Translations under genes and position numbers: made by a program | Notes under the pieces: generated by a model | What the model was told of the DNA's origin: nothing | What the model saw: the letters and a program-made list of their open reading frames with translations, nothing else | Databases searched by the model: none | In this document: in pieces, positions 15,641-24,571 of the stretch | How positions within the stretch are numbered: position 1 is the first letter of the stretch | How the letters are laid out: each line of letters starts with the position of its first letter | From: Alphaproteobacteria bacterium | Lineage (GTDB): Bacteria > Pseudomonadota > Alphaproteobacteria > RF32 > CAG-239 | Direction: 5' to 3' | Assembly (NCBI GenBank): GCA_017635595.1 | Contig: JAGBLF010000016.1 | Coordinates: forward strand, 1-56,026 | DNA length: 56,026 nt

Positions 15641-18106
15641 ATGAAATTAGTAGTCGTAGAATCTCCGGCAAAAGCCAAAACCATTAACAAGTATTTGGGC
15701 AGTGATTATAAAGTGCTCGCCAGTTACGGGCATATCCGCGATTTACCGAGTAAAGACGGCTCGGTTGATCCGGAGCACGATTTTGCCATGCAATGGGAAT
15801 TCAGTGCCGCCGGCAGAAAGCACTTAAATGACATTATTGCCGCATTAAAAGACTGTGATACGCTTATTCTCGCATCCGACCCGGATAGAGAAGGAGAAGC
15901 TATTGCCTGGCATATTTTAGAAGAATTAAAAGAAAAGAAAAAACTGAACGGTAAAAAAATCGAGCGTGTCGTATTCCACGAAATTACCAAATCTGCCGTT
16001 AAAGAGGGTATCGAAAATCCGCGTGAAATCGATAATGATTTGGTCAGTGCCTACATGGCGCGCCGTGCTTTGGATTATCTGGTTGGCTTTACGTTATCAC
16101 CTGTTTTGTGGCGCAAACTGCCGGGTTCAAAATCGGCCGGTCGCGTTCAATCGGTCGCTTTGCGCCTTATTTGCGAGCGCGAAAACGAAATCGAAAAATT
16201 CAAAACCGAAGAATATTGGACGGTTGATGCCGATTTAATCACCCAAAGCAATGCGCATATGCTGACACACTTAATTAATCTGGACGGCAAAAAGCTCGAT
16301 AAATTTACCTTAAATTCCGAAGAAAAGGCCTTAGAAGCCAAAGCCAAAATCGAAGCTCAAAATTTCCACATCGATAATGTCGAGCGTAAAAAGGCCAGTC
16401 GCTATCCGGCACCGCCGTTTACAACGTCAACGTTGCAACAGGAAGCGGCTCGTAAATTGAGATTTTCTGCCAAAAAAACCATGCAGGTTGCGCAAAAACT
16501 TTATGAAGACGGTTATATTACCTACATGCGTACCGATGCCGTCAATCTTTCCAAAGATGCCATAAGCGCTTGCCGTGAGGCTATTAAAAAATATTTCGGC
16601 GAATCTTATTTACCGAAAACCGCCAAAGAATATAAAAACAAGACCAAAAATGCACAGGAAGCACACGAGGCTATTCGTCCGTCCGATGTTATGAACACCC
16701 CTAAAAAGATGGAAATGAAATTAGACAGCGATGCGCATAAACTGTACGAGCTTATTTGGAAGCGCACCGTTGCCTGCCAAATGAATCCGGCCATTTTGGA
16801 TAAAGTTGTGGTTGATGCAAAATCTGCCGACAATAAAATTCTGTTGCGTGCCAACGGTCAGGTTATTCAGTTTGACGGCTTTTTGAAATTGTATCAGGAA
16901 AGCAAAGACGATTCCGATGAAAATGATGATAACGTCATTTTACCGAATGTCGAAGCCGGTGAAAATGTCAATAAAGGCGAAATTAAGCCGACACAGCACT
17001 TTACCACACCGCCGCCGAGATTTACCGAAGCCAGTTTGGTTAAAAAGCTTGAAGAACTCGGTATCGGCCGTCCGTCGACTTATGCCAGCATTATCGCCGT
17101 TTTGCAAGAGCGCAAATATGTCCGTGTTGAAAAACTGCGTTTTATTCCGGAAGATCGCGGTCGCATTGTAACGGTATTTTTGGAGAACTTTTTCAAAAAA
17201 TATGTTGAGTATGATTTTACCGCCCAGCTCGAGGAATTTTTGGATGATGTTTCTGCCGGCAAGATGGAATGGAAAAAGCTGTTAACCGGTTTTTGGAATA
17301 AATTTATTAAAACCGTTGACAGTGTTCAGCCTTTACAGCTGACCGAAGTTATTAATCGTATTGACGAGGCTTTGTCGGCGCACTTATTCCCACCGCGCGA
17401 AGACGGCTCGGATCCGCGCAGCTGTCCGGTTTGCGGTAAAGGGCATTTAAGCATTAAATTCGGGCGTTTCGGTGCCTTCATCGGCTGTTCGAACTATCCG
17501 GAATGCACCTACACCAAACCTTTAACCGACACATCGGCCGAAGAACAGGAAGCGGCTGCCAGTGCCGCCGTCAAACCGGCCACAAATGAAGATAAAGTAA
17601 TGGGCCAGCTTAATGGTATGAACATTTATCTTAAAAAAGGTCCGTATGGTCATTATGTTCAGCTCGGCGAGGATGCCACCGCCACAACCGAAAAGCCGAA
17701 ACGCGTTTCTCTGCCTAAATTTGTGAAGGCCGAAGAATTAACACCGGAGCAAGCCGAAATTCTAATTTCATTGCCGCGCCAGTTAGGTAACGGTATTGAG
17801 GCTAATATCGGTAAATTCGGGCAATATTTAAAGCAAGGAACTAAGTCAAAATCTTTATCGGGAAGTGATAATATTTTTAATATCACTTTGGAGCGTGCCG
17901 AAGAAATTTTAGAAAGCGCCGTTGCCAAACCGGAACCGAAGGTTTTGGGAAAACATCCGGAAACCAAAGAAGATATTACGCTCAATCGCGGTCGCTACGG
18001 TATGTACTTAAAATGCGGCAAAAATAATTACGCTATTCCAAAAGGTTATGCACCGAGTTCATTAACCGAAGAAGAAGCGATTAAAATTGTTACCGCGAAA
18101 AAATAA
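15641..18106 (+). CDS. topA: DNA topoisomerase I
   Basis: A type IA enzyme that relaxes negative supercoils. The 821-residue protein begins with a TOPRIM domain (VVVESPAKAKTI; acidic triad D80, D82, E84 in SDPDREGEA). The active-site Tyr295 lies in YMRTDA. One Cys4 zinc finger (CPVCGKG...CSNYPEC, about residues 590-625) follows. The C-terminal tail has three repeats of the KxGxYGxYL type without cysteines, as in other alphaproteobacterial enzymes. It is 11 bp after dprA, in a conserved plsY-dprA-topA order. Confidence 0.97.
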   Translation: MKLVVVESPAKAKTINKYLGSDYKVLASYGHIRDLPSKDGSVDPEHDFAMQWEFSAAGRKHLNDIIAALKDCDTLILASDPDREGEAIAWHILEELKEKKKLNGKKIERVVFHEITKSAVKEGIENPREIDNDLVSAYMARRALDYLVGFTLSPVLWRKLPGSKSAGRVQSVALRLICERENEIEKFKTEEYWTVDADLITQSNAHMLTHLINLDGKKLDKFTLNSEEKALEAKAKIEAQNFHIDNVERKKASRYPAPPFTTSTLQQEAARKLRFSAKKTMQVAQKLYEDGYITYMRTDAVNLSKDAISACREAIKKYFGESYLPKTAKEYKNKTKNAQEAHEAIRPSDVMNTPKKMEMKLDSDAHKLYELIWKRTVACQMNPAILDKVVVDAKSADNKILLRANGQVIQFDGFLKLYQESKDDSDENDDNVILPNVEAGENVNKGEIKPTQHFTTPPPRFTEASLVKKLEELGIGRPSTYASIIAVLQERKYVRVEKLRFIPEDRGRIVTVFLENFFKKYVEYDFTAQLEEFLDDVSAGKMEWKKLLTGFWNKFIKTVDSVQPLQLTEVINRIDEALSAHLFPPREDGSDPRSCPVCGKGHLSIKFGRFGAFIGCSNYPECTYTKPLTDTSAEEQEAAASAAVKPATNEDKVMGQLNGMNIYLKKGPYGHYVQLGEDATATTEKPKRVSLPKFVKAEELTPEQAEILISLPRQLGNGIEANIGKFGQYLKQGTKSKSLSGSDNIFNITLERAEEILESAVAKPEPKVLGKHPETKEDITLNRGRYGMYLKCGKNNYAIPKGYAPSSLTEEEAIKIVTAKK

Positions 18107-18197
18107 TCGTTTTTGGGACAAATTGTCACAAATTGCTTGCAAAATCAAAAATATGCGTTTATACCTTTGGCAAAAGTGTAAAATATTGAGGTATTGA

Positions 18198-18419
18198 ATG
18201 AGTAAAGAAGAATTGCTGGAATTGACCGGCGAAGTTGTTGAAAAATTGCCGAACGCGATGTTTCGCGTTAAACTGGAAAATGGTGTCGAGATTTTAGCGC
18301 ACACCGCCGGTAAAATGCGCAAATTCCGTATTCGCGTTATGGTCGGAGATAAGGTAGATATCGAAATGACGCCCTATGATTTAACCAAAGGGCGCATAAC
18401 CTTCCGCCATAAAGATTAG
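18198..18419 (+). CDS. infA: Translation initiation factor IF-1
   Basis: IF-1 binds the ribosomal A site during initiation. The 73-residue S1/OB-fold protein contains [20 protein letters not shown], '[14 protein letters not shown]' and '[10 protein letters not shown]', all family hallmarks. It is 91 bp after topA and has its own terminator. TTGCAA and TTATAC 16 bp apart in the gap (about 18137-18164) could be a promoter. Confidence 0.97.
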   Translation: MSKEELLELTGEVVEKLPNAMFRVKLENGVEILAHTAGKMRKFRIRVMVGDKVDIEMTPYDLTKGRITFRHKD

Positions 18420-18424
18420 TTGAG

Positions 18425-18453
18425 AAAACCGCCGTTTGGCGGTTTTATTTTTT
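18425..18453 (+). terminator. Intrinsic terminator of infA
   Basis: A 9-bp stem AAAACCGCC/GGCGGTTTT with loop GTTT, followed by ATTTTTT. It starts 6 bp after the infA stop. Confidence 0.9.
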
Positions 18454-18550
18454 GCGCACTATTACTTTCGTCATATTTACATTATATTAAAACTATGGCA
18501 GTATGTTTTATGTGTTATGCATAATCACTTATATTTTAGGAGAAAGACAA

Positions 18551-19390
18551 ATGTTAAATTTAACTAAACAAGGTCTCTCTGCAGATTCTGAGGTTCTGAG
18601 CCTTAATTCTAATTCCGTTTTTGCTGATAACATGAAAAGGTCATACTTGCGCGATAGCGCGAGTATCTCGGCTAATTCATATCAAGCGGCCGAGATCCTC
18701 GGACTAAAGTCCAAGGATGACTATAAGGGGGTGTCCAAGGATGACAGCCAAAAGGCACAGAGCGGCCGCAGTATGATTGAAATGCTGGGCGTACTGGCCA
18801 TCATCGGTGTACTGTCGGTGGGCGGTATTGCCGGTTACTCGAAAGCCATGATGCAATACAAAATTAATAAAACAACAGATCAGATTTCTCAAATTGTTGG
18901 AAATATGCGTACTTTATTCAGTTCACAAAAACAATATGGTGTTGCTGAATCTCCTTGTTATACCGCAAATGACTGCATTTATCTCAAAAAAGCACACATT
19001 ATTCCTGACGAGATGTGGGGATCTGATGGAGTTACCGTTGAAAATGCATTTGGCGGTAAAGTTTTTCTACAAGCAACAACAAAAAAATTAGGAGAAAGAG
19101 ACTTAAAAGGGTTTAGCATCCAACTTCAAGATTTGCCGGAAGAAGCATGTATGTCTCTCTCAACTTATGACTGGGGGTCAAGTTCATCATCAGGATTAGT
19201 TGCTTTAGCCATCAATAATGGATCAGGAGGCTTTGCATCAAGTGATGGTTATTCACAAGGGTATAAGAGTGATGGAATGGTTGTCGCAGTTCCAAATGGT
19301 AATACAGTCTCTATTCCCGTTCCCGTCTCTGAAGCGGCGACGGCATGTCAGGAAAGTGATACCAACTACCTCTCATTAAATTTTTACTAG
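18551..19390 (+). CDS. Type IV pilin/pseudopilin-like protein with a very long leader
   Basis: The 279-residue product contains a class III prepilin signal at residues 73-97. The likely cut is after G in SG|RSMIEML, giving Glu5 of the mature protein, followed by a hydrophobic helix (LGVLAIIGVLSVGGIAGY). A C-terminal domain with four cysteines near residues 137-143, 211 and 272 follows. The first 74 residues are an atypically long leader whose DNA is packed with hairpins. An in-frame GTG at 18731 would give an ordinary 12-residue leader, but it has no well-spaced RBS. ATG 18551 has AGGAG about 8 bp upstream. The helix-coding DNA is clearly more GC-rich than the AT-rich body. It probably assembles into a pilus or secretion pseudopilus; its role is unknown. 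Confidence 0.78.
   Translation: MLNLTKQGLSADSEVLSLNSNSVFADNMKRSYLRDSASISANSYQAAEILGLKSKDDYKGVSKDDSQKAQSGRSMIEMLGVLAIIGVLSVGGIAGYSKAMMQYKINKTTDQISQIVGNMRTLFSSQKQYGVAESPCYTANDCIYLKKAHIIPDEMWGSDGVTVENAFGGKVFLQATTKKLGERDLKGFSIQLQDLPEEACMSLSTYDWGSSSSSGLVALAINNGSGGFASSDGYSQGYKSDGMVVAVPNGNTVSIPVPVSEAATACQESDTNYLSLNFY
18646..18745 (+). repeat. Cluster of hairpins and a 12-bp direct repeat inside the pilin leader
   Basis: Four inverted repeats follow one another: 18646-18663 (7-bp stem, GATA loop, one G-T pair), 18665-18671 with 18690-18696, 18690-18694 with 18698-18702, and 18701-18704 with 18709-18712. The second and third share the arm at 18690 and exclude each other. A 12-bp direct repeat (TCCAAGGATGAC, 18710-18721 and 18734-18745) follows in frame and encodes SKDD twice. 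Confidence 0.6.
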
Positions 19391-19402
19391 TTTCTCGTAA
19401 GT

Positions 19403-19442
19403 AAAAAAATAACTCCGTTTAACCAAACGGAGTTATTTTTTA
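19403..19442. terminator. Bidirectional terminator between pilin gene and trxB
   Basis: A 13-bp stem AATAACTCCGTTT/AAACGGAGTTATT with an AACC loop, preceded by seven A and followed by a T run. It separates convergent genes. Confidence 0.88.
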
Positions 19443-20369
19443 TTACAGATATTTAATGGCTTCCATAGCCGAGCGGGCACCGCAACCGGCGGCAATGATT
19501 GCCTGCCTATACGGATTGCAGACATCTCCGGCGGCGTAAACACCTTTGATATCGGTTTCCCCGCAGGCCCCGTTCGTGGCTATATAACCACCCCCATCAA
19601 GCCTTAAATAACGGCGGAAAAGTTCGGTATTCGGATGATGTCCGATAGCCACAAATAAGCCGGAAACAGCCAATTTTTGCACCCTATCGGTTTTAATGTT
19701 ACGAATTTTAATACCGGTCACTTCCAAAGGGTCATCATTACCCAAAACTTCTTCAATGATGTTATTCCACATAATGATAATCTTGCGGTTTTCAAATAAA
19801 CGCTTTTGCATAATATGCTCGGCATTCAGCGAATGACGGCGATGAATCAAATACACTTTTTCCACAAAATTAGCTAAATACAGTGCTTCTTCGACTGCCG
19901 TATTACCGCCGCCGACCACCGCAACTTCTTTACCTGAAAAAAAGAAACCGTCACAAGTGGCACATGATGACACGCCGTGTCCGATATATTTTTGTTCACT
20001 CGGTAATCCGAGCCATTTCACCGAAGCGCCGGTTGCAATAATGATAGCTCGCGACGTATAGCAGTTTCCGGCCTCCGAATTGCACACAAACGGATGATCA
20101 AAAAAATCGACCTCGGTAATGACATCATCAATGATATGCACACCGATTTTTTGCGCCTGTTGACGTATGCGTTCCATTAAATCATAGCCGGTTATCGGAT
20201 CGGCAAAACCCGGAAAGTTCTCCACTTCGCTTGATAAAATAAGCTGTCCGCCCTTTTGCGCCCCCGAAACCAATAACGAGCTGATACCGGCGCGGGCGGC
20301 GTAAATTCCGGCGGTATATCCGGCCGGTCCGGAACCTATAATTAATAAATCCGATTTGTATTCTGACAT
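19443..20369 (-). CDS. trxB: Thioredoxin-disulfide reductase
   Basis: TrxB passes electrons from NADPH through FAD to thioredoxin. The 308-residue protein has the FAD motif GSGPAGYTAGIYAARAG, the redox pair C136-A-T-C139 in SSCATCDG, the NADPH motif GGGNTAVEEAL, and the C-terminal FAD motif 'GVYAAGDV'. It stands alone on the minus strand, divergent from the ferredoxin gene. Confidence 0.95.
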   Translation of the reverse strand: MSEYKSDLLIIGSGPAGYTAGIYAARAGISSLLVSGAQKGGQLILSSEVENFPGFADPITGYDLMERIRQQAQKIGVHIIDDVITEVDFFDHPFVCNSEAGNCYTSRAIIIATGASVKWLGLPSEQKYIGHGVSSCATCDGFFFSGKEVAVVGGGNTAVEEALYLANFVEKVYLIHRRHSLNAEHIMQKRLFENRKIIIMWNNIIEEVLGNDDPLEVTGIKIRNIKTDRVQKLAVSGLFVAIGHHPNTELFRRYLRLDGGGYIATNGACGETDIKGVYAAGDVCNPYRQAIIAAGCGARSAMEAIKYL

Positions 20370-20499
20370 GATTACTCCTTACGGCATTGAAATAATGCTT
20401 TGCCAAGAGATTTCAAGAGGCTTAAAAAAAACACTTGCTTTTAAATATAAATTGATTACATTGAGCTTTGAAAGTTTTTTTATATTAAGGAGATATAAT

Positions 20500-20733
20500 A
20501 TGCCTTCAGTAATTAATGATTCTTGTATTAAATGCGGAATTTGCGCAAGCATTTGTCCGGTTAGCGCTATGCATTTGGCTGATACTCAAATGGTTATTGA
20601 TCCGGAAGTATGCATTGACTGCGGTGCTTGCATTGCCGAATGTCCTCAAAGTGCCATCACACCGGATTCAGAGGCAAGTGCCGAAGCCGTTCAATTTAAT
20701 GCAGAACAGGCTAAAACAGCACCGAGTGCTTAG
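20500..20733 (+). CDS. Ferredoxin with two [4Fe-4S] clusters
   Basis: The 77-residue protein has two CxxCxxCxxxCP motifs, Cys9/12/15/19 and Cys38/41/44/48. This is the classical bacterial 2[4Fe-4S] ferredoxin pattern without the extended loop of the Alvin type. An Ala/Glu-rich tail of about 25 residues follows. The ATG at 20500 is preceded by AAGGAG. Low-potential clostridial-type ferredoxins are usual partners of pyruvate:ferredoxin oxidoreductase or hydrogenase and hint at an anaerobic lifestyle; the partner is not in the window. Confidence 0.92.
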   Translation: MPSVINDSCIKCGICASICPVSAMHLADTQMVIDPEVCIDCGACIAECPQSAITPDSEASAEAVQFNAEQAKTAPSA

Positions 20734-20753
20734 TTCGAATAATGAACGTAAAG

Positions 20754-20780
20754 CTCAGGGCTATGTCCTGAGTTTTTTTG
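20754..20780 (+). terminator. Intrinsic terminator of the ferredoxin gene
   Basis: Stem CTCAGG/CCTGAG (20754-20759 with 20767-20772), followed by seven T. Confidence 0.85.
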
Positions 20781-20794
20781 TATAAAGAGAAAAA

Positions 20795-21544
20795 ATGCTG
20801 CCGGAATATACAGAAGACTATTTATTGGATAAACAGGTAAAAATCTTGCAACCGGTTGACGGGTATCGCGCCTCAACCGATGCCGTTTTGTTGGCCGGTG
20901 CCGTATCGGGCAAGCTTAAAAATGCCAAAATTTTGGATGTCGGCTCGGGAACCGGTGCCGTTTCGCTATGCTTAGCCCAGCGTTTACAAGAATATAATGT
21001 GCAGATTGCAGGGATAGAAATTCAGCCGGAATTGGCTGAACTTTCCAATTTAAGTGCCGCTCAAAATAATTTCGATTTTGTAAAATTTTACAACGAAGAC
21101 ATCCGACATAAACTGCAAAATGCGAATCTGCAAAACTGTTCGTTTGATATTGTCATATCCAACCCGCCTTACAGTGATCATGATATGCCCTCTCCGAACA
21201 AAGGCAAAGCCACTGCCCACAATCATACCGATTTTAATTTAAGCAAATGGCTTAACTTTTGCTTAAAAATGGCTAAACCGTTCGGCCAAATTTATATGGT
21301 TAATCGGGTTGAAGCACTTTCCGAAATTTGTACTTTTTTAAACGGTAAAGCCGGTAATATACGCGTGTTACCTGTTTATTCCAAAACCGGTCAAGATGCC
21401 AAACGCATTATTATTGCCGCGCAGAAAGATTCAAAAGCACCGACACGTATTTTGCCGCCGTTTTATGTTCATAATGTCGATGGCAACTACACCGAACAAG
21501 CGCAAAAAATTTTGCGCGCCGGTTGCGGCTTGTTTGATTTATAG
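20795..21544 (+). CDS. TrmN6-like SAM-dependent methyltransferase (tRNA1(Val) adenine-37 N6 type)
   Basis: The 249-residue protein has the opening used by the TrmN6/YfiC family ('Q...GYR.STDAVLLAGAV'). The SAM-binding motif ILDVGSGTGAVSLCLAQR and the catalytic NPPY, in VISNPPYSDHD, follow; NPPY marks N6-adenine or glutamine methylation. The likely substrate is A37 of tRNA1(Val), by homology of layout only; an rRNA or protein-glutamine target cannot be ruled out. The ATG is 15 bp after the ferredoxin terminator. Confidence 0.8.
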   Translation: MLPEYTEDYLLDKQVKILQPVDGYRASTDAVLLAGAVSGKLKNAKILDVGSGTGAVSLCLAQRLQEYNVQIAGIEIQPELAELSNLSAAQNNFDFVKFYNEDIRHKLQNANLQNCSFDIVISNPPYSDHDMPSPNKGKATAHNHTDFNLSKWLNFCLKMAKPFGQIYMVNRVEALSEICTFLNGKAGNIRVLPVYSKTGQDAKRIIIAAQKDSKAPTRILPPFYVHNVDGNYTEQAQKILRAGCGLFDL

Positions 21545-21614
21545 TTTTCAGATTTAATTTTATATTTACTATTGAAGCATATTCTGTTATAGAATTAAAA
21601 ATACGAGGTGCATT

Positions 21615-22664
21615 ATGATAAAATTGATAAAAACGGTTGCTTTATTTTTGGCATTAACTATACCTGCTGCTAATGCTTTTATGCCAACGTATCCTGATGA
21701 TGAGGAATTTCGTAAATGCGACTCTATTACCAATAATGTCGAAATATGCCAACGTGAGCAAATTCAGCGAATTTTGCTCCGAGTTAAAAAGCTGTACCAA
21801 AATATTTTGTCTGATCCTACCACTCTCGAGTGGACGGGTAATGCCGATAAAAACATTCAAACCGTGCGCGATATGTTTGACAGTTGGACGGCTTTCCGTA
21901 ACCGGTTATGTTCATTGTCGCATATTGCCACCAAATATACCGAACCGCTTTATATAGAACGCTACTCTTGCTCTTCGTATTATATGTTGCATAACGAAGA
22001 TCATTTGAAAAGCGTTTACATGCTTATTAAAAATGCGGCACCGAAAAACAGAGATGATTTTACGTTTTTACAGATTTATGACCACGATGAACAATATGAG
22101 CCATGTCTTAAAGAAAAAGATGCAGACGTTTGTCTTGATGAAGAATTGAATCGCACCACACAAGAAATCAAAAATTTATATAAAACGCTTTCGCAAGACG
22201 AGTTTGTCGGCAAGTGGAATAACGGAACCGATTTAAAAAGCGGAAACTACCGCGATATGTTTGACAGTTGGATTGCATATCGTAACCGTATGTGTTCATT
22301 ATCGGTGTGGGCTTACAACAAATTCTACGGCAAAGACACAATCCGCCTGAATGATTGTATTCAGTTTTATAATCGCGAAAAATATGAAACCCTGCTCAAT
22401 TTGCTGGGGACAGCTCACTCAGCAATCGATGCTAATGACTTTACCGGTACCGACGGCGGCTTAGAAGAAGGACAGACCATCAAGCCTTTAGCTAAACGTA
22501 TTAATGCCGGCGAAGGTAATAAAGAAGAATCTTTGGTTGTTGAAACCGGCGTAGCACCTAAATCGGATGCACCCAAAAAAGCTTCAAACAAAAAAGATGC
22601 TGTGAAAAAACAATCTTCTGATGCGTTGCAAGGCCGACAAATTCCTTCATGGGCAAAACATTAA
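21615..22664 (+). CDS. Secreted protein with two LprI/DUF1311-like repeats
   Basis: The 349-residue product has a signal peptide (MIKLIKTVALFLALTIPAANA). Two copies of a helical module follow, about residues 33-145 and 168-275. Each runs 'C......CL.EE/CQRE.....RT..I..LY', then MFDSW.A(F/Y)RNR(L/M)CSLS, then a later Cys and an R/K..LL. The W..YR...C core resembles the DUF1311 (LprI-type lysozyme inhibitor) fold. The C-terminal 70 residues are Lys/Ser/Ala-rich and probably disordered. A lysozyme-inhibitor role would suit a host-associated bacterium, but it is an inference. A single gene, unlinked to its neighbours. Confidence 0.65.
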   Translation: MIKLIKTVALFLALTIPAANAFMPTYPDDEEFRKCDSITNNVEICQREQIQRILLRVKKLYQNILSDPTTLEWTGNADKNIQTVRDMFDSWTAFRNRLCSLSHIATKYTEPLYIERYSCSSYYMLHNEDHLKSVYMLIKNAAPKNRDDFTFLQIYDHDEQYEPCLKEKDADVCLDEELNRTTQEIKNLYKTLSQDEFVGKWNNGTDLKSGNYRDMFDSWIAYRNRMCSLSVWAYNKFYGKDTIRLNDCIQFYNREKYETLLNLLGTAHSAIDANDFTGTDGGLEEGQTIKPLAKRINAGEGNKEESLVVETGVAPKSDAPKKASNKKDAVKKQSSDALQGRQIPSWAKH

Positions 22665-22719
22665 TAAATATACATACCTAAAAGTATAAAAAAATGTTTG
22701 CAATTTAACGAATTTGTTA

Positions 22720-22739
22720 TATACCTACTGAGCGGTATA
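22720..22739. promoter_or_regulatory. Palindromic operator candidate upstream of tetR
   Basis: TATACC-N8-GGTATA is a perfect 6+6 inverted repeat ending 20 bp before the start of the TetR-family gene. Such a site fits autoregulation of the tetR-RND operon. Confidence 0.5.
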
Positions 22740-22759
22740 AATATTTATAAGGCAGTATT

Positions 22760-23392
22760 ATGCGCAGAACTAAAGAAGATGCAGAGCAGACAAGGCAAAG
22801 TATTTTAGCCTCGGCTCGTGATATTTTTTACGAAAAAGGCTATTCCAAAACAACATTTGATGAAATAGCCAAACGCATTAATTTAACTAAGGGTGCGGTT
22901 TATTGGTATTTCCGCAACAAACCGGATATTGTCGCAGCCCTTATTAACGAATATGCCCAAACGCATTTAGATGCTTTACAGTCGTATATTCCTCAAGATA
23001 ATTGCAGTTTTGAAAATTTAACGGAAATGGTGTTGTTTAATAATAAGGTGCTGAAAAATGATGAAAATACTTACAAATTTCTGTTTTTCACAACTTGCCA
23101 AATGGAATGGAGTGAAGCCATAATCAATAAAATTCATCCTTCCATCGAACAAACCAAACAAGTTACACGCAGCTTATTTACGCAAGTTTTAAATAATTTG
23201 CAAAAAAATAAAAAAATTCGCAATAATATCGATACATCGCTGATATCCGAAATTTTAATGACTATGTACAGCGGATTGATGGAAGCTTATTTTACCAAAC
23301 GTCTTGTCAATGACTTTGACACAGCCGTCAAAACAGGTTTTAATTTAATTTATGAAAGTATCAAAACAAAAGGTGAAAACAATGAAGATTAA
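22760..23392 (+). CDS. TetR/AcrR-family transcriptional regulator
   Basis: The 210-residue protein has the TetR helix-turn-helix at about residues 10-56, with 'ILASARDIFYEKGYSKTTF', then DEIAKRINLTKGAVYWYF and NKPDIVAAL. The rest is an all-helical ligand domain. The adaptor gene's start overlaps its last 11 bases, so regulator and pump are one operon. It most likely represses this operon through the palindrome upstream and releases it when a pump substrate binds. Confidence 0.92.
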   Translation: MRRTKEDAEQTRQSILASARDIFYEKGYSKTTFDEIAKRINLTKGAVYWYFRNKPDIVAALINEYAQTHLDALQSYIPQDNCSFENLTEMVLFNNKVLKNDENTYKFLFFTTCQMEWSEAIINKIHPSIEQTKQVTRSLFTQVLNNLQKNKKIRNNIDTSLISEILMTMYSGLMEAYFTKRLVNDFDTAVKTGFNLIYESIKTKGENNED

Positions 23393-24557
23393 ATATCCGA
23401 ATATGAAAAAAATTGCTTTAAGAATCGGAATTGCCGTATTGTGTATGGCAGTCGGTTGGTATATGAAAGGTCGTTTGATGCCGGGCGGCGGCATGCCGGG
23501 AATGGGCATGGGAGAAGTATATATCTTGGCGCAAAATTCGGAAGTTAAAGATGTTTCCACTTTTGAAAATAAAATTTCATATATCGAAGCCATTAACGAA
23601 GTCAGCTTACTGCCGCAAGTAACCGGTACGGTTGTTAACGTGCTGTTTGAAGAAGGAAGTATCGTTAAAGAAGGTGATGTTTTGTTTGAAATCGATCCGG
23701 AAAAATATCAAGCAGCTTATGACTTAGCCAAAGCCAGACTGGACAGTGCTCATGCTAATTTGGTAAAAGCTGAAAGAGACTATAATCGTCAGGTAAAATT
23801 AAGCGACCAAAAATTTGCTTCAAAGGCCACCTTTGATACTTCAGAAAGTGCTTATTTACAGGCTAAAGCCGCTGTCGAAGAAGCACAAGCCAACTTGGAT
23901 GTTGCCTCTATTGATTTAAGATACACCAAAGTTACCGCCCCTATCAGCGGTAAAATCGGTAAAGCTTTGGTAACCAAAGGTAATTACGTTGTTGCCTCAA
24001 GTGTTCCTTTGGCGAGAATTGTGCAAATCAATCCGGTGCGCATCAGCTTTTCGCTGACCGATAAAGAATTTGCAGCCATTCAAACAAAAAATTACAACAA
24101 ATCCGATTTAAGTGCCATTGTTACTCTGGCTACAGGAGAAACTATTCGTGAAAGAGTGGTTGACATTTATACCGACAACGCCATTAACACCAACACGGCA
24201 TCTTTATCGGTATATGCCAGTGTTGCTAATGAAGCTCATCGTCTTATTCCGGGCAATTATGTACAATCAGCTATCACAGACAACCAACCAAATCCGGCTG
24301 TCGTTATTCCGCAGACGGCAATCGGTTATGATAAAGACGGAGCCTATATTTATGTAGTCCGAATTGATCCGGAAAAGAGTAAAGAAAATGACATTCATGG
24401 CATTGCCGAGCAACGCCGCGTTGTTTTGGGTAATACGCTTAATGGCTCGGAACAAGCTATTCTAAACGGCTTATCTGAAGGAGAATTGGTTGTTGTGCAG
24501 GGTACCGTTAAAATCCAAAACGGTTCACAAGTCAAAGTCGGTGTTTTAGCTAATTAG
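23382..24557 (+). CDS. RND efflux periplasmic adaptor (membrane fusion protein)
   Basis: The ATG at 23382 is chosen (AAAGGTG upstream; the frame itself opens at 23352). The 391-residue protein has an N-terminal membrane anchor (about residues 8-25) and a Gly/Met-rich linker. The lipoyl half-motif VTGTVVNVLFEEGSIVKEGD, an alpha-helical hairpin rich in Ala/Glu/Lys (about 105-165), the second lipoyl half with TAPISGKIG, and beta-barrel domains follow. No lipobox Cys is present. It should bridge the RND pump that follows to a TolC channel, probably the one at 51665-53026. Confidence 0.93.
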   Translation: MKIKYPNMKKIALRIGIAVLCMAVGWYMKGRLMPGGGMPGMGMGEVYILAQNSEVKDVSTFENKISYIEAINEVSLLPQVTGTVVNVLFEEGSIVKEGDVLFEIDPEKYQAAYDLAKARLDSAHANLVKAERDYNRQVKLSDQKFASKATFDTSESAYLQAKAAVEEAQANLDVASIDLRYTKVTAPISGKIGKALVTKGNYVVASSVPLARIVQINPVRISFSLTDKEFAAIQTKNYNKSDLSAIVTLATGETIRERVVDIYTDNAINTNTASLSVYASVANEAHRLIPGNYVQSAITDNQPNPAVVIPQTAIGYDKDGAYIYVVRIDPEKSKENDIHGIAEQRRVVLGNTLNGSEQAILNGLSEGELVVVQGTVKIQNGSQVKVGVLAN

Positions 24558-24571
24558 TAAGGAATATACAA

